Origin: Nostoc sp. XA010 | Lineage (GTDB): Bacteria > Cyanobacteriota > Cyanobacteriia > Cyanobacteriales > Nostocaceae | NCBI RefSeq assembly: GCF_020829625.1 | Contig: NZ_JAIVFX010000023.1 | Span: forward strand, 36,581-100,580 | Length of the DNA stretch: 64,000 nt | Direction: 5' to 3' | Shown here: positions 53,050 to 62,543 of the stretch, one piece after another | How positions within the stretch are numbered: the first letter of the stretch is position 1 | Layout: each line of letters starts with the position of its first letter | Position numbers and translations under genes: made by a program | Notes under the pieces: model-generated | The model's input: the letters and a program-made list of their open reading frames with translations, nothing else | Told to the model about the DNA's origin: nothing | Database searches by the model: none

Positions 53050-55317
53050 ATGAGTCCCAAACATATTCATGATGTACCTGAAAATAGAAAAGCAGTTGCA
53101 CCTTATAACTTTGTTGAGCTTCCAGACACAGTTGTTCAAGCAGAATTAGAGGAAAATGGGAAGTTGCGTAATAATGACCTTTACTATCAGGATAGACATA
53201 CTGGTAGAATAGAATGCACTTTAACAACTTCCTCACCTCTCTATATTCGCTGTGGGCTAACACTAGAACAATTTAAGTTTGTACAAAAACAACTCAGAGA
53301 AGGAAAAAAATACACTGATTATCCTGATTTTTTCTATAACCCTGTAACGAATAAACCTGAAATTGCAGGTAGTAGTTTACGAGGAATGTTTAGAACACTC
53401 ATAGAAATAATCAGTTTTAGCAAAATTGGCAAAGTTTCTGACGCTCAAAAATTCTTCTTTCGTGCGGTAGCTGCCGAGAAAGATGATCCGCTTAGATATC
53501 AATATAAACTTGAAAAATTAAAAGCAGGTTATTTAGAAGAAGAAGCAGGTAAATGGTACATCCGTTCAGTTATAGAAGTTAATGATTCTAAAAATTCTTA
53601 TTTTGAAGTTAAGGAGCGGGATATACAAATTTACATGCCTTCTCTGATAACAATGGATAAAGAGAAATATTTACCTCAATACATAGAAATTACTTTTGAT
53701 ATTAAGAATAATCCTATACAAGTCAGTGAGAGAGACATTTACCAATTTAAAGGTTGGCTGGTAACTAGTGGAAATATGTTAGAAACCGCTAATTTAGGCG
53801 AAGTACAGCGTAAAGCAAAGCTTAGAAGCAAAGAAGGACGAAAGTATCACTACATAGTACCAGAAGTAGATAATTCTGCGGATGCACATAGGTTTGAAAT
53901 ATGTGCGGATGCAATTACAGATTATAAACTTTCACTTACTGACTATCAAAAAGGTAAGCTCTTTAAAGAAAATAAAAAAAATCAATTTCATCCCGATAAT
54001 GGAATTCTGAAAGTTGGTATACCTGTTTTTTACTGTGAACCTCTTAAAGAACAACCTGTAAAGTTATTTGGTCAAAGTCCTAATTTTCGGATTCCATTTT
54101 ATCCCAAAGGACATAGAAAAGCAGCAGATGCGATTGATTTTATTCCCGAAAATTTACGGGAATCTTCAATTATTGATATTGCAGATGCAATCTTTGGTTT
54201 TGTAAAACAAGAAAAACAACCTAAAGACGTAGAACAAAGCCGTGCTGGTAGAGTTTTTATAACTAATGCACAATGTAAAGCAAATAATAATCATATTTGG
54301 CTAGAAAGTCATCCAATTATACCTAAGATTCTTACAAACCCTAAACCTACAACATTTCAACACTATTTAGTTCAGCCCGATGAAATAAATGCTGAAAAGA
54401 AACATTTAAAACACTATGCTAGTGAGCCAATTAAAGATACTGTGATTCGAGGACATAAACTTTACTGGCACAAGGGAAGCAACCCAGAAATTAAACATCC
54501 AAATCCTGATGAAGCTTCAGATACTCAGCTTACTCAATTAAAACCAATTAAACCTGAAGTAAATTTTGAGTTTACTATTCATTTTGAAAACTTAAGTAGT
54601 GTTGAACTAGGTGCTTTAATGTGGGTAATTGATATCGCTCAAGATAACAAATATCGACTGTCTTTGGGAATGGGTAAGCCTTTGGGTATGGGTGCTGTCA
54701 AAGTTACCCATGAGCTTTACTTGAGTCAAAGAAAAGATAGATACACTAAATTATTTGATGATAGTAGCTGGCATATTCCAGAAACAGTAGAAAAATCTTC
54801 TAAATACAAAGATGATTTTGAGGAATATATCCTATCTCAACTGACACAAGGGGGAATTTACGAGAAAGTAAGAAAGTTTACTCAAATACCTAGAATACAA
54901 ATGTTATTGGCTATGTTGACCTGGGAAGAAAATCCTTCATCAGACTACCTAGAACAAACAAGATATATGGAGATTGAGCGCAAGAAAGCGCCCTGTATAG
55001 GAAATGATCCAAACGAATATAAAGAAAGGCGAGTTTTACCCACCCCTTTAAAGGTAATTAAAGAAATTTTACCATCTGAAGAGCTTACAGAAGGTCAAGT
55101 TGTTGAAGGTACTGTTATTAAAATTGACCGCCAACAAGTTCCAGATGGAAAAAAAACAAAATTGAAGACCACTATCACCTATGAAATTCAAGGTTCTGAT
55201 TGTCCTTCAAAAGAAGAAGTTAATAAGCAAGAAGTGAGCCTTACTATAGGAGATATGGTCAAAGTAAAGATTGAAAGATGTCAAGGTACAAGTGTTAGAA
55301 AAGTAAAAAGAGTTTAA
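53050..55317 (+). CDS. Large RAMP protein with insertion (TIGR03986-like, Cas7-insertion)
   Basis: The 755-aa protein begins APYNFVELPDTVV, then IECTLTTSSPLYIRCG and NPVTNKPEIAGSSLRGMFRT, the TIGR03986 RAMP pattern. A long insertion (about 130-420) follows, then LSSVELGALMWVIDIA and YRLSLGMGKPLGMGAVKV, a glycine-rich RAMP loop. The last 80 residues (EGQVVEGTVIKIDRQQVPDG...VKVKIERC) look like an OB/S1 RNA-binding fold. It matches the 'Cas7-insertion' subunit of III-Dv. It is last in the operon, and one base separates it from csx19. Confidence 0.83.
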   Translation: MSPKHIHDVPENRKAVAPYNFVELPDTVVQAELEENGKLRNNDLYYQDRHTGRIECTLTTSSPLYIRCGLTLEQFKFVQKQLREGKKYTDYPDFFYNPVTNKPEIAGSSLRGMFRTLIEIISFSKIGKVSDAQKFFFRAVAAEKDDPLRYQYKLEKLKAGYLEEEAGKWYIRSVIEVNDSKNSYFEVKERDIQIYMPSLITMDKEKYLPQYIEITFDIKNNPIQVSERDIYQFKGWLVTSGNMLETANLGEVQRKAKLRSKEGRKYHYIVPEVDNSADAHRFEICADAITDYKLSLTDYQKGKLFKENKKNQFHPDNGILKVGIPVFYCEPLKEQPVKLFGQSPNFRIPFYPKGHRKAADAIDFIPENLRESSIIDIADAIFGFVKQEKQPKDVEQSRAGRVFITNAQCKANNNHIWLESHPIIPKILTNPKPTTFQHYLVQPDEINAEKKHLKHYASEPIKDTVIRGHKLYWHKGSNPEIKHPNPDEASDTQLTQLKPIKPEVNFEFTIHFENLSSVELGALMWVIDIAQDNKYRLSLGMGKPLGMGAVKVTHELYLSQRKDRYTKLFDDSSWHIPETVEKSSKYKDDFEEYILSQLTQGGIYEKVRKFTQIPRIQMLLAMLTWEENPSSDYLEQTRYMEIERKKAPCIGNDPNEYKERRVLPTPLKVIKEILPSEELTEGQVVEGTVIKIDRQQVPDGKKTKLKTTITYEIQGSDCPSKEEVNKQEVSLTIGDMVKVKIERCQGTSVRKVKRV

Positions 55318-55372
55318 TAATATCTGAGATTAAGCAGAAACAGCGATTGCACATCCAATTCTCATCATCTCC

Positions 55373-56002
55373 TTAACCCATCTGTCCTCTAACCCACTCC
55401 CTAATCACTTGTCGGAAAACTCGTCTTCCTACCATACGGTATCTTTCAATTAGTGAGGGAATTTCTTGAATATTCAGATTAGGAAACACTAAACTTGTTT
55501 CTCTTTCAAGATATTCCTCACCTTGCAACTGGTAAATTTTGATTTCTCCAGAGTCATAAGACCAAATTTCAGGTACGCCTAACCGTGCATAGATTGGAAA
55601 GCGATCTAAAGATTTACTGGTAACATCAATTTCTAAAGCTAAATCTGGAGGTGGGTCTTGATTTAAATCAAACTTGAGTTTACCTCGAATTAAGGCTTCA
55701 TTTTGAAAATAAAAACAATTATCAGATTCTATTCCAGCTTTTTTAAGTTCTCGTTTCCAGGTAGTTGAGCCGTAACACTCATAATCTAGCGCCAAAACTT
55801 CAGCCGTATCTTTGATGATGTCACCAATTATTTCTTTGTAATATTCGTGTTCTGGTAACGGTGTCATAATCTCTAATGTGCCTTCATCATAAGCTACTCT
55901 AGCTGAACGGCTTTCACCTAAATCTACTAATAAATTCTCAAACTTTTGCCAACTGATATTGTAAAGAATCACTCGGTCAGCGCGATGTTCAGTTAGTAGC
56001 AT
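55373..56002 (-). CDS. Uma2 family (DUF820) PD-(D/E)XK-like protein
   Basis: The 209-aa protein has SWQKFENLLVDLGESR, AYDEGTLEIMTPLPEHE, PPPDLALEIDVTSKSLDRFP and YARLGVPEIWSYDSGEI, with D-x(n)-E-I-D-V-T-S as the expected nuclease-type core. Uma2 proteins are very numerous in cyanobacteria and of uncertain role. It lies on the opposite strand between the type III and type I operons and is probably not part of either. Confidence 0.88.
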   Translation of the reverse strand: MLLTEHRADRVILYNISWQKFENLLVDLGESRSARVAYDEGTLEIMTPLPEHEYYKEIIGDIIKDTAEVLALDYECYGSTTWKRELKKAGIESDNCFYFQNEALIRGKLKFDLNQDPPPDLALEIDVTSKSLDRFPIYARLGVPEIWSYDSGEIKIYQLQGEEYLERETSLVFPNLNIQEIPSLIERYRMVGRRVFRQVIREWVRGQMG

Positions 56003-56127
56003 AATTCCTCACAGAATCAGTAAACAGTTAATGATAATCAGTATTCAGTAAAAACTTGGTATAAGTTTCCAAATTTACAACTGATTACTAACTAATATCA
56101 AAATTATCCTAATTCATTTTATCAATT

Positions 56128-56736
56128 ATGATTAGTGAATATTTCCAAACCCTCACTACCTTCGCCCCGCGCAACTTTCAACGAGAAGCGATCACTAAAC
56201 TCTTACAGGGTCAAGATATCCTCCTCCGCGCACCAACAGGGTCAGGAAAAACGGAAACAGCGATCGCACCTCTCCTCTTCGCCAAAGCCCTGAATATAGA
56301 CTTCCCTAATAAACTCATCTACGTTGTACCCCTGCGAACCCTAGCCAACAGCCTTCGCCAACGTACTGAAATATTAGTTGCGAACTGGGAGAAGGTTTGT
56401 CCATCATCTCGTTCCCTAGCTGTCACCTTACAAACAGGAGAAAATTCAGAAGATCCACGGTTTGAAGGTGATATAGTCTTCTGCACAATTGACCAAATGT
56501 TGAGCAGCTTCCTGAATATCCCTTACTCAGTTGGTCGTGGTTCTGCCAATGTTAACTCAGGAGCGATTTTTGCCTCATATCTGGTATTTGATGAATTACA
56601 TCTACTCGATCCAGACCGCTCTTTTGCTACTGTTCTGAAAGTTTTACAACAAGTCAAAGGTATTTCACCTTTTTTGCTAATGACCGCGACTTTAACTAAT
56701 GAACTTGCAACCCAAATACAAGCATTAATTGATTAA
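56128..56736 (+). CDS. cas3: Cas3 helicase, N-terminal RecA domain (split ORF)
   Basis: The 202-aa ORF has FAPRNFQREAI (Q-motif-like), APTGSGKTETA (Walker A, 35-45), VPLRTLANSLRQR, DELH (155-158) and LLMTATLT (motif III). It ends with TAA at 56734-56736, and the rest of Cas3 starts 2 bases later in another frame. Either Cas3 is naturally split between its two RecA lobes, or a recent frameshift broke it. Cas3 unwinds and degrades target DNA recruited by the type I Cascade. Confidence 0.85.
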   Translation: MISEYFQTLTTFAPRNFQREAITKLLQGQDILLRAPTGSGKTETAIAPLLFAKALNIDFPNKLIYVVPLRTLANSLRQRTEILVANWEKVCPSSRSLAVTLQTGENSEDPRFEGDIVFCTIDQMLSSFLNIPYSVGRGSANVNSGAIFASYLVFDELHLLDPDRSFATVLKVLQQVKGISPFLLMTATLTNELATQIQALID

Positions 56737-56738
56737 CA

Positions 56739-58781
56739 ATGGAAATTATTCAAGTTGAAGATGCAGATTTACAGTCGATAGAAGGCAATCGCCGTCGTAC
56801 CTTTCAAGCTGTGTCCCATCCTCTTAACGCTTCAGTAATCCTAGACGATATTCGAGCTTATGGGCGTAAACGAGTGATAGTCATCTGTAACATAGTTTCT
56901 CAGGCTCAGGGGTTATTCCGGGATTTAGAGGAACTGAACTATGAGGGAATATTACAGATTACATTGTTACATTCTAGATTCCTACCAGAACACCGCGCCC
57001 AAAAAGAAACCAACCTCAAAAGCATATTTGCCCAAAACTGGCAAGATGATGATGATTGCTACGTTTTGATTTCTACGCAAGTAATCGAAGCAGGAATTAA
57101 CATCACCTGCCAAGTCATGCACACTCAACTTTGTCCAATGAACTCGCTTTTACAACGGGCTGGACGTTGCGCTCGGTTTGGTGGTGAGCAAGGGGAAGTC
57201 TATATTTATCCTACTGTCGAAGTTAATCCAGCTTCTTGTGAAATAGCGAGCGCAGATTTAGAACTAGAAGAATCAGCACCTAAAAAGCAAAGCTTTCTGC
57301 CATATCCTCAAGAAACCTGTGAACTCACATGGCTTGTGTTACAGGAACACAGCCAATCTGTACAGGCCAATGAAAATATCGGATTTCGTACTGAAGAACA
57401 ATGGATAAATCAGGTTCACACTACAGAAGACTTACTACAGCAACAGCGACGACTTAACAACCGGATGAATTTTGAACAACGCTTTGAGGATGCGTTTTTC
57501 AGAGGGGATCAATCTGCTGGGAGGGAATTGATTCGGTCAATCGATAGCCGCAGTGTATTTATCTGGGAAGAAGATGGCTTAATTGATATTGAAGAGGAAG
57601 TAGTTGACCCCCAAAAACTGCTAAGTTTTTCGCTGCCTGTTTCAACGCTATGCAAAGTCTGGCGGGAGTTCCAAAATATGGAATTTGGAGCAGACTGGAT
57701 TTTTAAGCAGATTGAAAACCCGAAAGGGAAAGCAGAAACGTATAGTCAACCTGTTTGTACTCTAATTAAATCTCGTGAGGCACTTATTGGCAGTATACGG
57801 ATTTTAGTCAATCCTCGCTATGTTCATTATGACGAACATATTGGCTTGTTAATTGGTATTGATGTTTTCGGGAACCACTTTGTTTCTCCTGATAAGTCAA
57901 AGCGTGCAATTGCCAGTGAGTACCGCTATAAAATGGACAATTATGTAGGGCATCTAGTATTGATGTGGAAATGCTGGCGGGAGGCATTTGCAGCAAACCG
58001 ATTAAAAAATGGAGTGTCCCAAGAAACTACTTATACTAGTGTTCGTGATGAACTGTTAGCGGCTGGTGGACGATTTATCAAAGGTAAAATTTTCCCACAG
58101 GCACAGGAGAAAGAAGCAGAAGCTTTATTTGAAGTATTAGTATTTTTCGCTATTTTTACCCATGATCTGGGCAAACTACAAGTGAAATGGCAAGAAGTGA
58201 TGCGGGGATGGCAAACCATTGCTCATTCTTCATTCTCTGGTAGAAACCCTGGAAAACATCTATTAGCGCACACTGACTACAGCCCAGAAGACAGACACCA
58301 ACGAGATGCCCTCAACGCCTACGAAAAGAAACACAAGCGTCCCAACCATGCTGTTGAAAGTGCTTACTTAGCCCAAGATATTCTCAAACAAGCGTTAGTA
58401 CCCTTACTGCAAGATGATTTTTCCGCAGATACAGAACAAATTAAATACATCTGTCATACAGTAATCATGGCTGCGGGTCGTCACCATTCTGCCTGGGCAG
58501 GGGGATGGGATCAATCAACAGTATCCAAGATTGGAAGTATACAGTTACATCCACAGGCAAAGCAAGCGATCGCTGACAGTTGGCGGAGTATTCATAGGTT
58601 TCTACCACAGGCATTACCTTTAGCAAAAGCAAACTTGAGTAAAGATATGTACTTGATTAAAAAAGACTTTGATTTAAATAGGTTTACATCTGAGGAAACT
58701 GAATATTTACAACTTTATTTACTAGTGGTGAGAGCTTTGCGCCTTTGCGATCAGCGTTCAGTACAGCTTCACAATCTTTAG
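56739..58781 (+). CDS. cas3: Cas3 helicase, C-terminal RecA domain plus HD nuclease (split ORF)
   Basis: The 680-aa ORF has SRFLPEHRAQKE, VLISTQVIEAGINI (motif V) and LLQRAGRCARFG (motif VI), then a C-terminal HD nuclease with THDLGKLQVKW (H475, D476) and AGRHHSAWAGGW. The HD domain is C-terminal, unlike the N-terminal placement in most Cas3. No Shine-Dalgarno precedes its ATG (TAACAATGG), so translation would rely on coupling to the upstream ORF. With that ORF it makes about 880 residues, a usual Cas3 size. Confidence 0.87.
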   Translation: MEIIQVEDADLQSIEGNRRRTFQAVSHPLNASVILDDIRAYGRKRVIVICNIVSQAQGLFRDLEELNYEGILQITLLHSRFLPEHRAQKETNLKSIFAQNWQDDDDCYVLISTQVIEAGINITCQVMHTQLCPMNSLLQRAGRCARFGGEQGEVYIYPTVEVNPASCEIASADLELEESAPKKQSFLPYPQETCELTWLVLQEHSQSVQANENIGFRTEEQWINQVHTTEDLLQQQRRLNNRMNFEQRFEDAFFRGDQSAGRELIRSIDSRSVFIWEEDGLIDIEEEVVDPQKLLSFSLPVSTLCKVWREFQNMEFGADWIFKQIENPKGKAETYSQPVCTLIKSREALIGSIRILVNPRYVHYDEHIGLLIGIDVFGNHFVSPDKSKRAIASEYRYKMDNYVGHLVLMWKCWREAFAANRLKNGVSQETTYTSVRDELLAAGGRFIKGKIFPQAQEKEAEALFEVLVFFAIFTHDLGKLQVKWQEVMRGWQTIAHSSFSGRNPGKHLLAHTDYSPEDRHQRDALNAYEKKHKRPNHAVESAYLAQDILKQALVPLLQDDFSADTEQIKYICHTVIMAAGRHHSAWAGGWDQSTVSKIGSIQLHPQAKQAIADSWRSIHRFLPQALPLAKANLSKDMYLIKKDFDLNRFTSEETEYLQLYLLVVRALRLCDQRSVQLHNL

Positions 58782-58992
58782 CTATTAACGGAATCGACTA
58801 GCGAAGTCTTGATTTATCCCCTGCGGACACAGGCGATAAATCACAAGTACAGCAAAGGAAGTATCACTTTGCTCTAACTCTAACCAATGCGCTTCGTATT
58901 GGAAAAGGTCTGACATATTGTGTTGGAATAGCCCTCTTCCAACGGGGTATACAATCTTTGCAAGTACACAACGCTCATGGGTAAAACGCCAG

Positions 58993-60837
58993 ATGATAGA
59001 GCGCCTATTTGTCACTAAAAAATTCGGCACTTATGCCGACACCTTTCTAATGCTAGGTCTGGTGCAGCTTGTGGAATATGCCCTGAAAGCGACTAACCAA
59101 AAAATCGGCATTCAGCTTGTGGATGAAGGGACACGCTACTGCATCCAGTTGAAGAAGGCTGTGAATTTAGAACCAATAGGTAAACTAAGCTACACCAACC
59201 CGTTTCCACCAGTCAAAGGTAAAAAGACAGATATCAGCAAAATATCTCAGGAAACAGTTATTTTTGACACAGTAGAACAGAGCGATGCACGAAAACTTTA
59301 TCGAGATTATGTATTTCAGCAACGGGGTAAAATTCACTTGAATGAAGATGCACCAGATGCACCAGATCCACCCCATCCTAGTACTCAAAATGGTGTAGTC
59401 CTAACTTCGATGCGCCACGATCGCAATCATAACGAACTGTGGCAATTGGGTTGGCAGAACAAGGATGACTACGGCATTTTGCTTGTTACCCTCTTCCAAG
59501 CTTTTAGCCAGGAGAATTACTCTAGCTTAAATGGAGAAACTAATCAGGTTGCGAAGTTATTCAAACAAGCAACTGGTCGCCAGTTGCCTCAAGAGGGCAG
59601 TGCTGTCAAGGTTTATCTGCCCACATCGGTTCAGGGAGTTAACCGCATCAAGGCAGATAGCAACAAAGTAGATTCCCAAAAAGCAGATTGGTTAAGCTTA
59701 TGGTTGATTGCGGGAGGATTATTCAGCTTTGGGGTTGCTGAACGGGTCAAGATTGCCGAACGAGTTTATGACTGGCGAGTTGTAGCGTTGGAACCATTAG
59801 ATATTCAGTTGAGCAAATATCGGGAGGTGTTAGACAAATTACGCAAATATAACCCACCTTCTGGAGGACATGGGATTGCCCGCTTTGATGCAGAGTTGGT
59901 GTTACGGTTTTGTCAACAACTATTGAATAGTCATCCATCTCAAGCTGATGCAGAACTAGATGACTTTGACCTATGGCAACCGATCAACCATTTTGTCAGC
60001 AACTTTGTAGGCACTCACTTTGGCTCCAAAGGGCAAGTTTATGGTGTCAAAGAAGTTTTTACCTTGGGGCTTCCTGGGTGGATTAGACCAGAAAATTCTG
60101 AGGAATTGACAGATTATCTGAAGGTTCTAAATGAGCATCTGTTTGTGATCAGTAGCCTATCGGCGGAAGAAGGACACAGCGAATTGTTGGCTGCATATCG
60201 AGATTTTATTACTGGCACAAGTCTTCGTAAGTTTTTTCGTTTTCAGGCCAGCTACGCCGATTACATAGTTAAACGCTTGGCAGATCCCAAAACAAGACCT
60301 CCCCGTTTATTTTCAATTGCTGGACTGAATACTATGACTAAAAAAGACACAGATTTCACCAAAATTACTACAGACCCCAGCTTTCTCCGCATCGCTAAAG
60401 CAATTAATCAAGCAACAGTATATGCAGGGAAGGTGAAAACCCAACAGGGTGTTATAGAACTAGATTGGCAACGCACCTATGGATTGGCACAGCGTTTGAG
60501 CAGTCAATCAGGCTCCAAGAAGGATTTTTTGAGCGAAATTACTGATTTTCTGGGGAAATACCAAGCAGAAAATTTACGCTTATCTGAACAGCTTCTCAAG
60601 GAAGGCAAATCCCTCAAACGAGTTTGGACAACTAAGGAAGACCTCGACCGATTAGTTGAATTGGTTGAAAACTATGACACAGTACTGGTTGCCAATTTGT
60701 TAATTGCTTACGGGTATGCCCGTTGGACAAAGGCGAAGGAAGTGGATTTGGAAGATGAGAATGCAGATATTAATGATGACCAAGATTTAAACAACTTGGA
60801 ACCAACTGAGAATTTAGGAGAATCCAACAATGACTAA
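58993..60837 (+). CDS. Cas8-like large subunit of a type I system
   Basis: A 614-aa protein (MIERLFVTKKFGTYADTFLM, LGLVQLVEYALKATN; a SLWLIAGGLFSFGVAERV hydrophobic block; a helical C-terminus with LLKEGKSLKRVWTTKEDL). There is no direct motif; the call rests on size, the FGTYAD start typical of Cas8 proteins, and the position between cas3 and cas7/devR. The acidic tail (DLEDENADINDDQDLNNLEP) is unusual. The start at 58993 is preferred over 58918, because the first 25 residues of the longer form do not look like coding sequence. It would recognise the PAM and recruit Cas3. The subtype (I-A/I-B/dev-like) is not resolved. It overlaps cas7 by 8 bases. Confidence 0.7.
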   Translation: MIERLFVTKKFGTYADTFLMLGLVQLVEYALKATNQKIGIQLVDEGTRYCIQLKKAVNLEPIGKLSYTNPFPPVKGKKTDISKISQETVIFDTVEQSDARKLYRDYVFQQRGKIHLNEDAPDAPDPPHPSTQNGVVLTSMRHDRNHNELWQLGWQNKDDYGILLVTLFQAFSQENYSSLNGETNQVAKLFKQATGRQLPQEGSAVKVYLPTSVQGVNRIKADSNKVDSQKADWLSLWLIAGGLFSFGVAERVKIAERVYDWRVVALEPLDIQLSKYREVLDKLRKYNPPSGGHGIARFDAELVLRFCQQLLNSHPSQADAELDDFDLWQPINHFVSNFVGTHFGSKGQVYGVKEVFTLGLPGWIRPENSEELTDYLKVLNEHLFVISSLSAEEGHSELLAAYRDFITGTSLRKFFRFQASYADYIVKRLADPKTRPPRLFSIAGLNTMTKKDTDFTKITTDPSFLRIAKAINQATVYAGKVKTQQGVIELDWQRTYGLAQRLSSQSGSKKDFLSEITDFLGKYQAENLRLSEQLLKEGKSLKRVWTTKEDLDRLVELVENYDTVLVANLLIAYGYARWTKAKEVDLEDENADINDDQDLNNLEPTENLGESNND

Positions 60838-61792
60838 GACAAAATTTCCGATTTATTCAATTTCTATAAGCGGTGTACTATCCTGGCAACTTCATGCTCT
60901 GAATAATGAAGGCAACGAGGGCAATCAATCGCTAACGCGTCGCTACTATATTATTCAGAAAGACATGACTGAACCTGAATATGTTAATGGAGTTTCCGGG
61001 GATATGCTCAAACATATTCAAGCAGAACATCTGCACCGGATTGCGATTCAGGAAGGACTAACACTTTCAGAAGGGGGAAAGCAATTTCATCCTGACCGTA
61101 TAGGTTATGACTTGGAAAAAGGACTTCCGGTTTTTACGCAGTCAGACACAGATTTAACTGCCAAAACTAACCAAGTACTCCAGCGTTGCACAATCAGCGA
61201 CTTAGAGGGATTTATGGTGACAGTTAAAGGTGGACAAACTCTAAAACGGGAATCTGTAATTGAGTTTGGGGCGGCTGTAGGTTTACCAACCTTAGTCAAA
61301 ACCCAGAGCTACTTCCATGCGAAATATGGAACAGATAACCCAACTCCTTACAATGTACAGGTCAGTTCCGGTTTATATGCAACTGTCCTCAATATTGAAG
61401 CCTTTCGCATTGGCTACAATCCCCACAATTTTAGCTACAGCATTGATCCTATTGAGCGCAAAAAGCGGCTAGATGTCCTATTAAAAAGTGTGCTTTATAC
61501 CTACCTGCAACCCAATGGTGCAAAGCGCAATACCCATTTACCTCATCCTGACCACTTTGAAGGTGTGATTACTGTTAGCACTCGCCGTTGTCCCGCACCA
61601 ATGCTCAGTCCCTTATCAGCAAGTTACAGCAGCCAAATTCATAGCTTGGCTGACACCCTGAATAATCTCAATGGTGCAGGTACAATTCACTGCTTTGATT
61701 TTGAGACAATTGCCCAGTTCGCTGAACAAATTCAAACTCTAATTGAGCAATCGCAACCTTGGGAGAGTAACAATGCCGAAGCCATCGAATAA
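60830..61792 (+). CDS. cas7: Cas7 (DevR/Cst2-type autoregulator)
   Basis: The 320-aa protein has YSISISGVLSWQLHALNNEG, EYVNGVSGDMLKHIQAEHL, SDLEGFMVTV, VEFGAAVGLP-like IEFGAAVGLPTLVKTQ, and VSSGLYATVLNIEAFRIGYN, the DevR-family Cas7 pattern. It builds the Cascade backbone on the crRNA. The start overlaps the cas8-like gene, and its end overlaps cas5 by 20 bases. Confidence 0.85.
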   Translation: MTKTKFPIYSISISGVLSWQLHALNNEGNEGNQSLTRRYYIIQKDMTEPEYVNGVSGDMLKHIQAEHLHRIAIQEGLTLSEGGKQFHPDRIGYDLEKGLPVFTQSDTDLTAKTNQVLQRCTISDLEGFMVTVKGGQTLKRESVIEFGAAVGLPTLVKTQSYFHAKYGTDNPTPYNVQVSSGLYATVLNIEAFRIGYNPHNFSYSIDPIERKKRLDVLLKSVLYTYLQPNGAKRNTHLPHPDHFEGVITVSTRRCPAPMLSPLSASYSSQIHSLADTLNNLNGAGTIHCFDFETIAQFAEQIQTLIEQSQPWESNNAEAIE

Positions 61793-62543
61793 ATCAAAAT
61801 CCTCACTGCCAAAAGAGGAGCAGCAGGTGAAAGCAAACTCCAACCAATGGTTAACTGTCACCTATCAGCCCGTTAGTCTATTCTCCCTCAAACGCTCCGA
61901 TGCAACGAGCATGGCGGCTCGGTCTAATCTAGTGCCAACTCCTTATGCGATCAAGATGGCGTTGCTGAAAGTGTTGCTCGAAAGTCAAGGAAGGCAGCAT
62001 CAAAGTAATTTTGAGCGATGGATTAAAAGCGAATTTACCTGGATTCGAGACTTACAAATTTATATTTGGCCACCAGAGCAATTGGTTGTGAATCGCAACG
62101 GCTATAAACTCCGATACTATGACCAAACTGCTGATAAGGCAGATAAGAGCCGGACAACAATACCCATGCAGGGAGGGTTTGTCTTTCGAGAATGGGTGCA
62201 TTTACAAGGACATCTACAAATTTGTTGTGGTGGGTGCGATCGCTTGGCAGAACTAGAACGGCTGTTTGCTCAAATTAACTACTTTGGCAAACGGGGCTGT
62301 TTTTTTCAATATCTTCCTGAATACAAACAAGAGACTTGTGAACCATTATTTCAACCAAATCTCATTACTGGCTTTACAGCACAGCCAATGGATGATTTGG
62401 GTGAAAAGGCTACGTTTAACCGAATCAATCCTTTTTCCACTGAGAAAGCACAACTGGACAAAGACCGAGTAATTAAGCCTGGATTTCTACCTTTACGACT
62501 TGTTGCTACAAGCGCCCGTTATGATATGTACCAAAGATACTGA
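61773..62543 (+). CDS. cas5: Cas5 (DevS-like)
   Basis: The 256-aa protein follows cas7 and shows the Cas5 layout: WLTVTYQPVSLFSLKRSDAT, PTPYAIKMALLKVLLESQGR, WPPEQLVVNRNGYKLRYYDQ, and a central QGGFVFREWVHLQGHLQICC strand pair, then FAQINYFGKRGCFFQY. The start at 61773 (MPKPSNKSK) has GGGAGAG about 6 bases upstream. Cas5 holds the crRNA 5' handle. It overlaps both cas7 and cas6. Confidence 0.8.
   Translation: MPKPSNKSKSSLPKEEQQVKANSNQWLTVTYQPVSLFSLKRSDATSMAARSNLVPTPYAIKMALLKVLLESQGRQHQSNFERWIKSEFTWIRDLQIYIWPPEQLVVNRNGYKLRYYDQTADKADKSRTTIPMQGGFVFREWVHLQGHLQICCGGCDRLAELERLFAQINYFGKRGCFFQYLPEYKQETCEPLFQPNLITGFTAQPMDDLGEKATFNRINPFSTEKAQLDKDRVIKPGFLPLRLVATSARYDMYQRY

Noticed and set aside
58785..59030. 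81-aa minus-strand ORF between cas3 and the cas8-like gene
   Set aside because: Reads protein-like in part (LFQYEAHWLELEQSD), but it overlaps the cas8 start, has no ribosome binding site and no recognised family.
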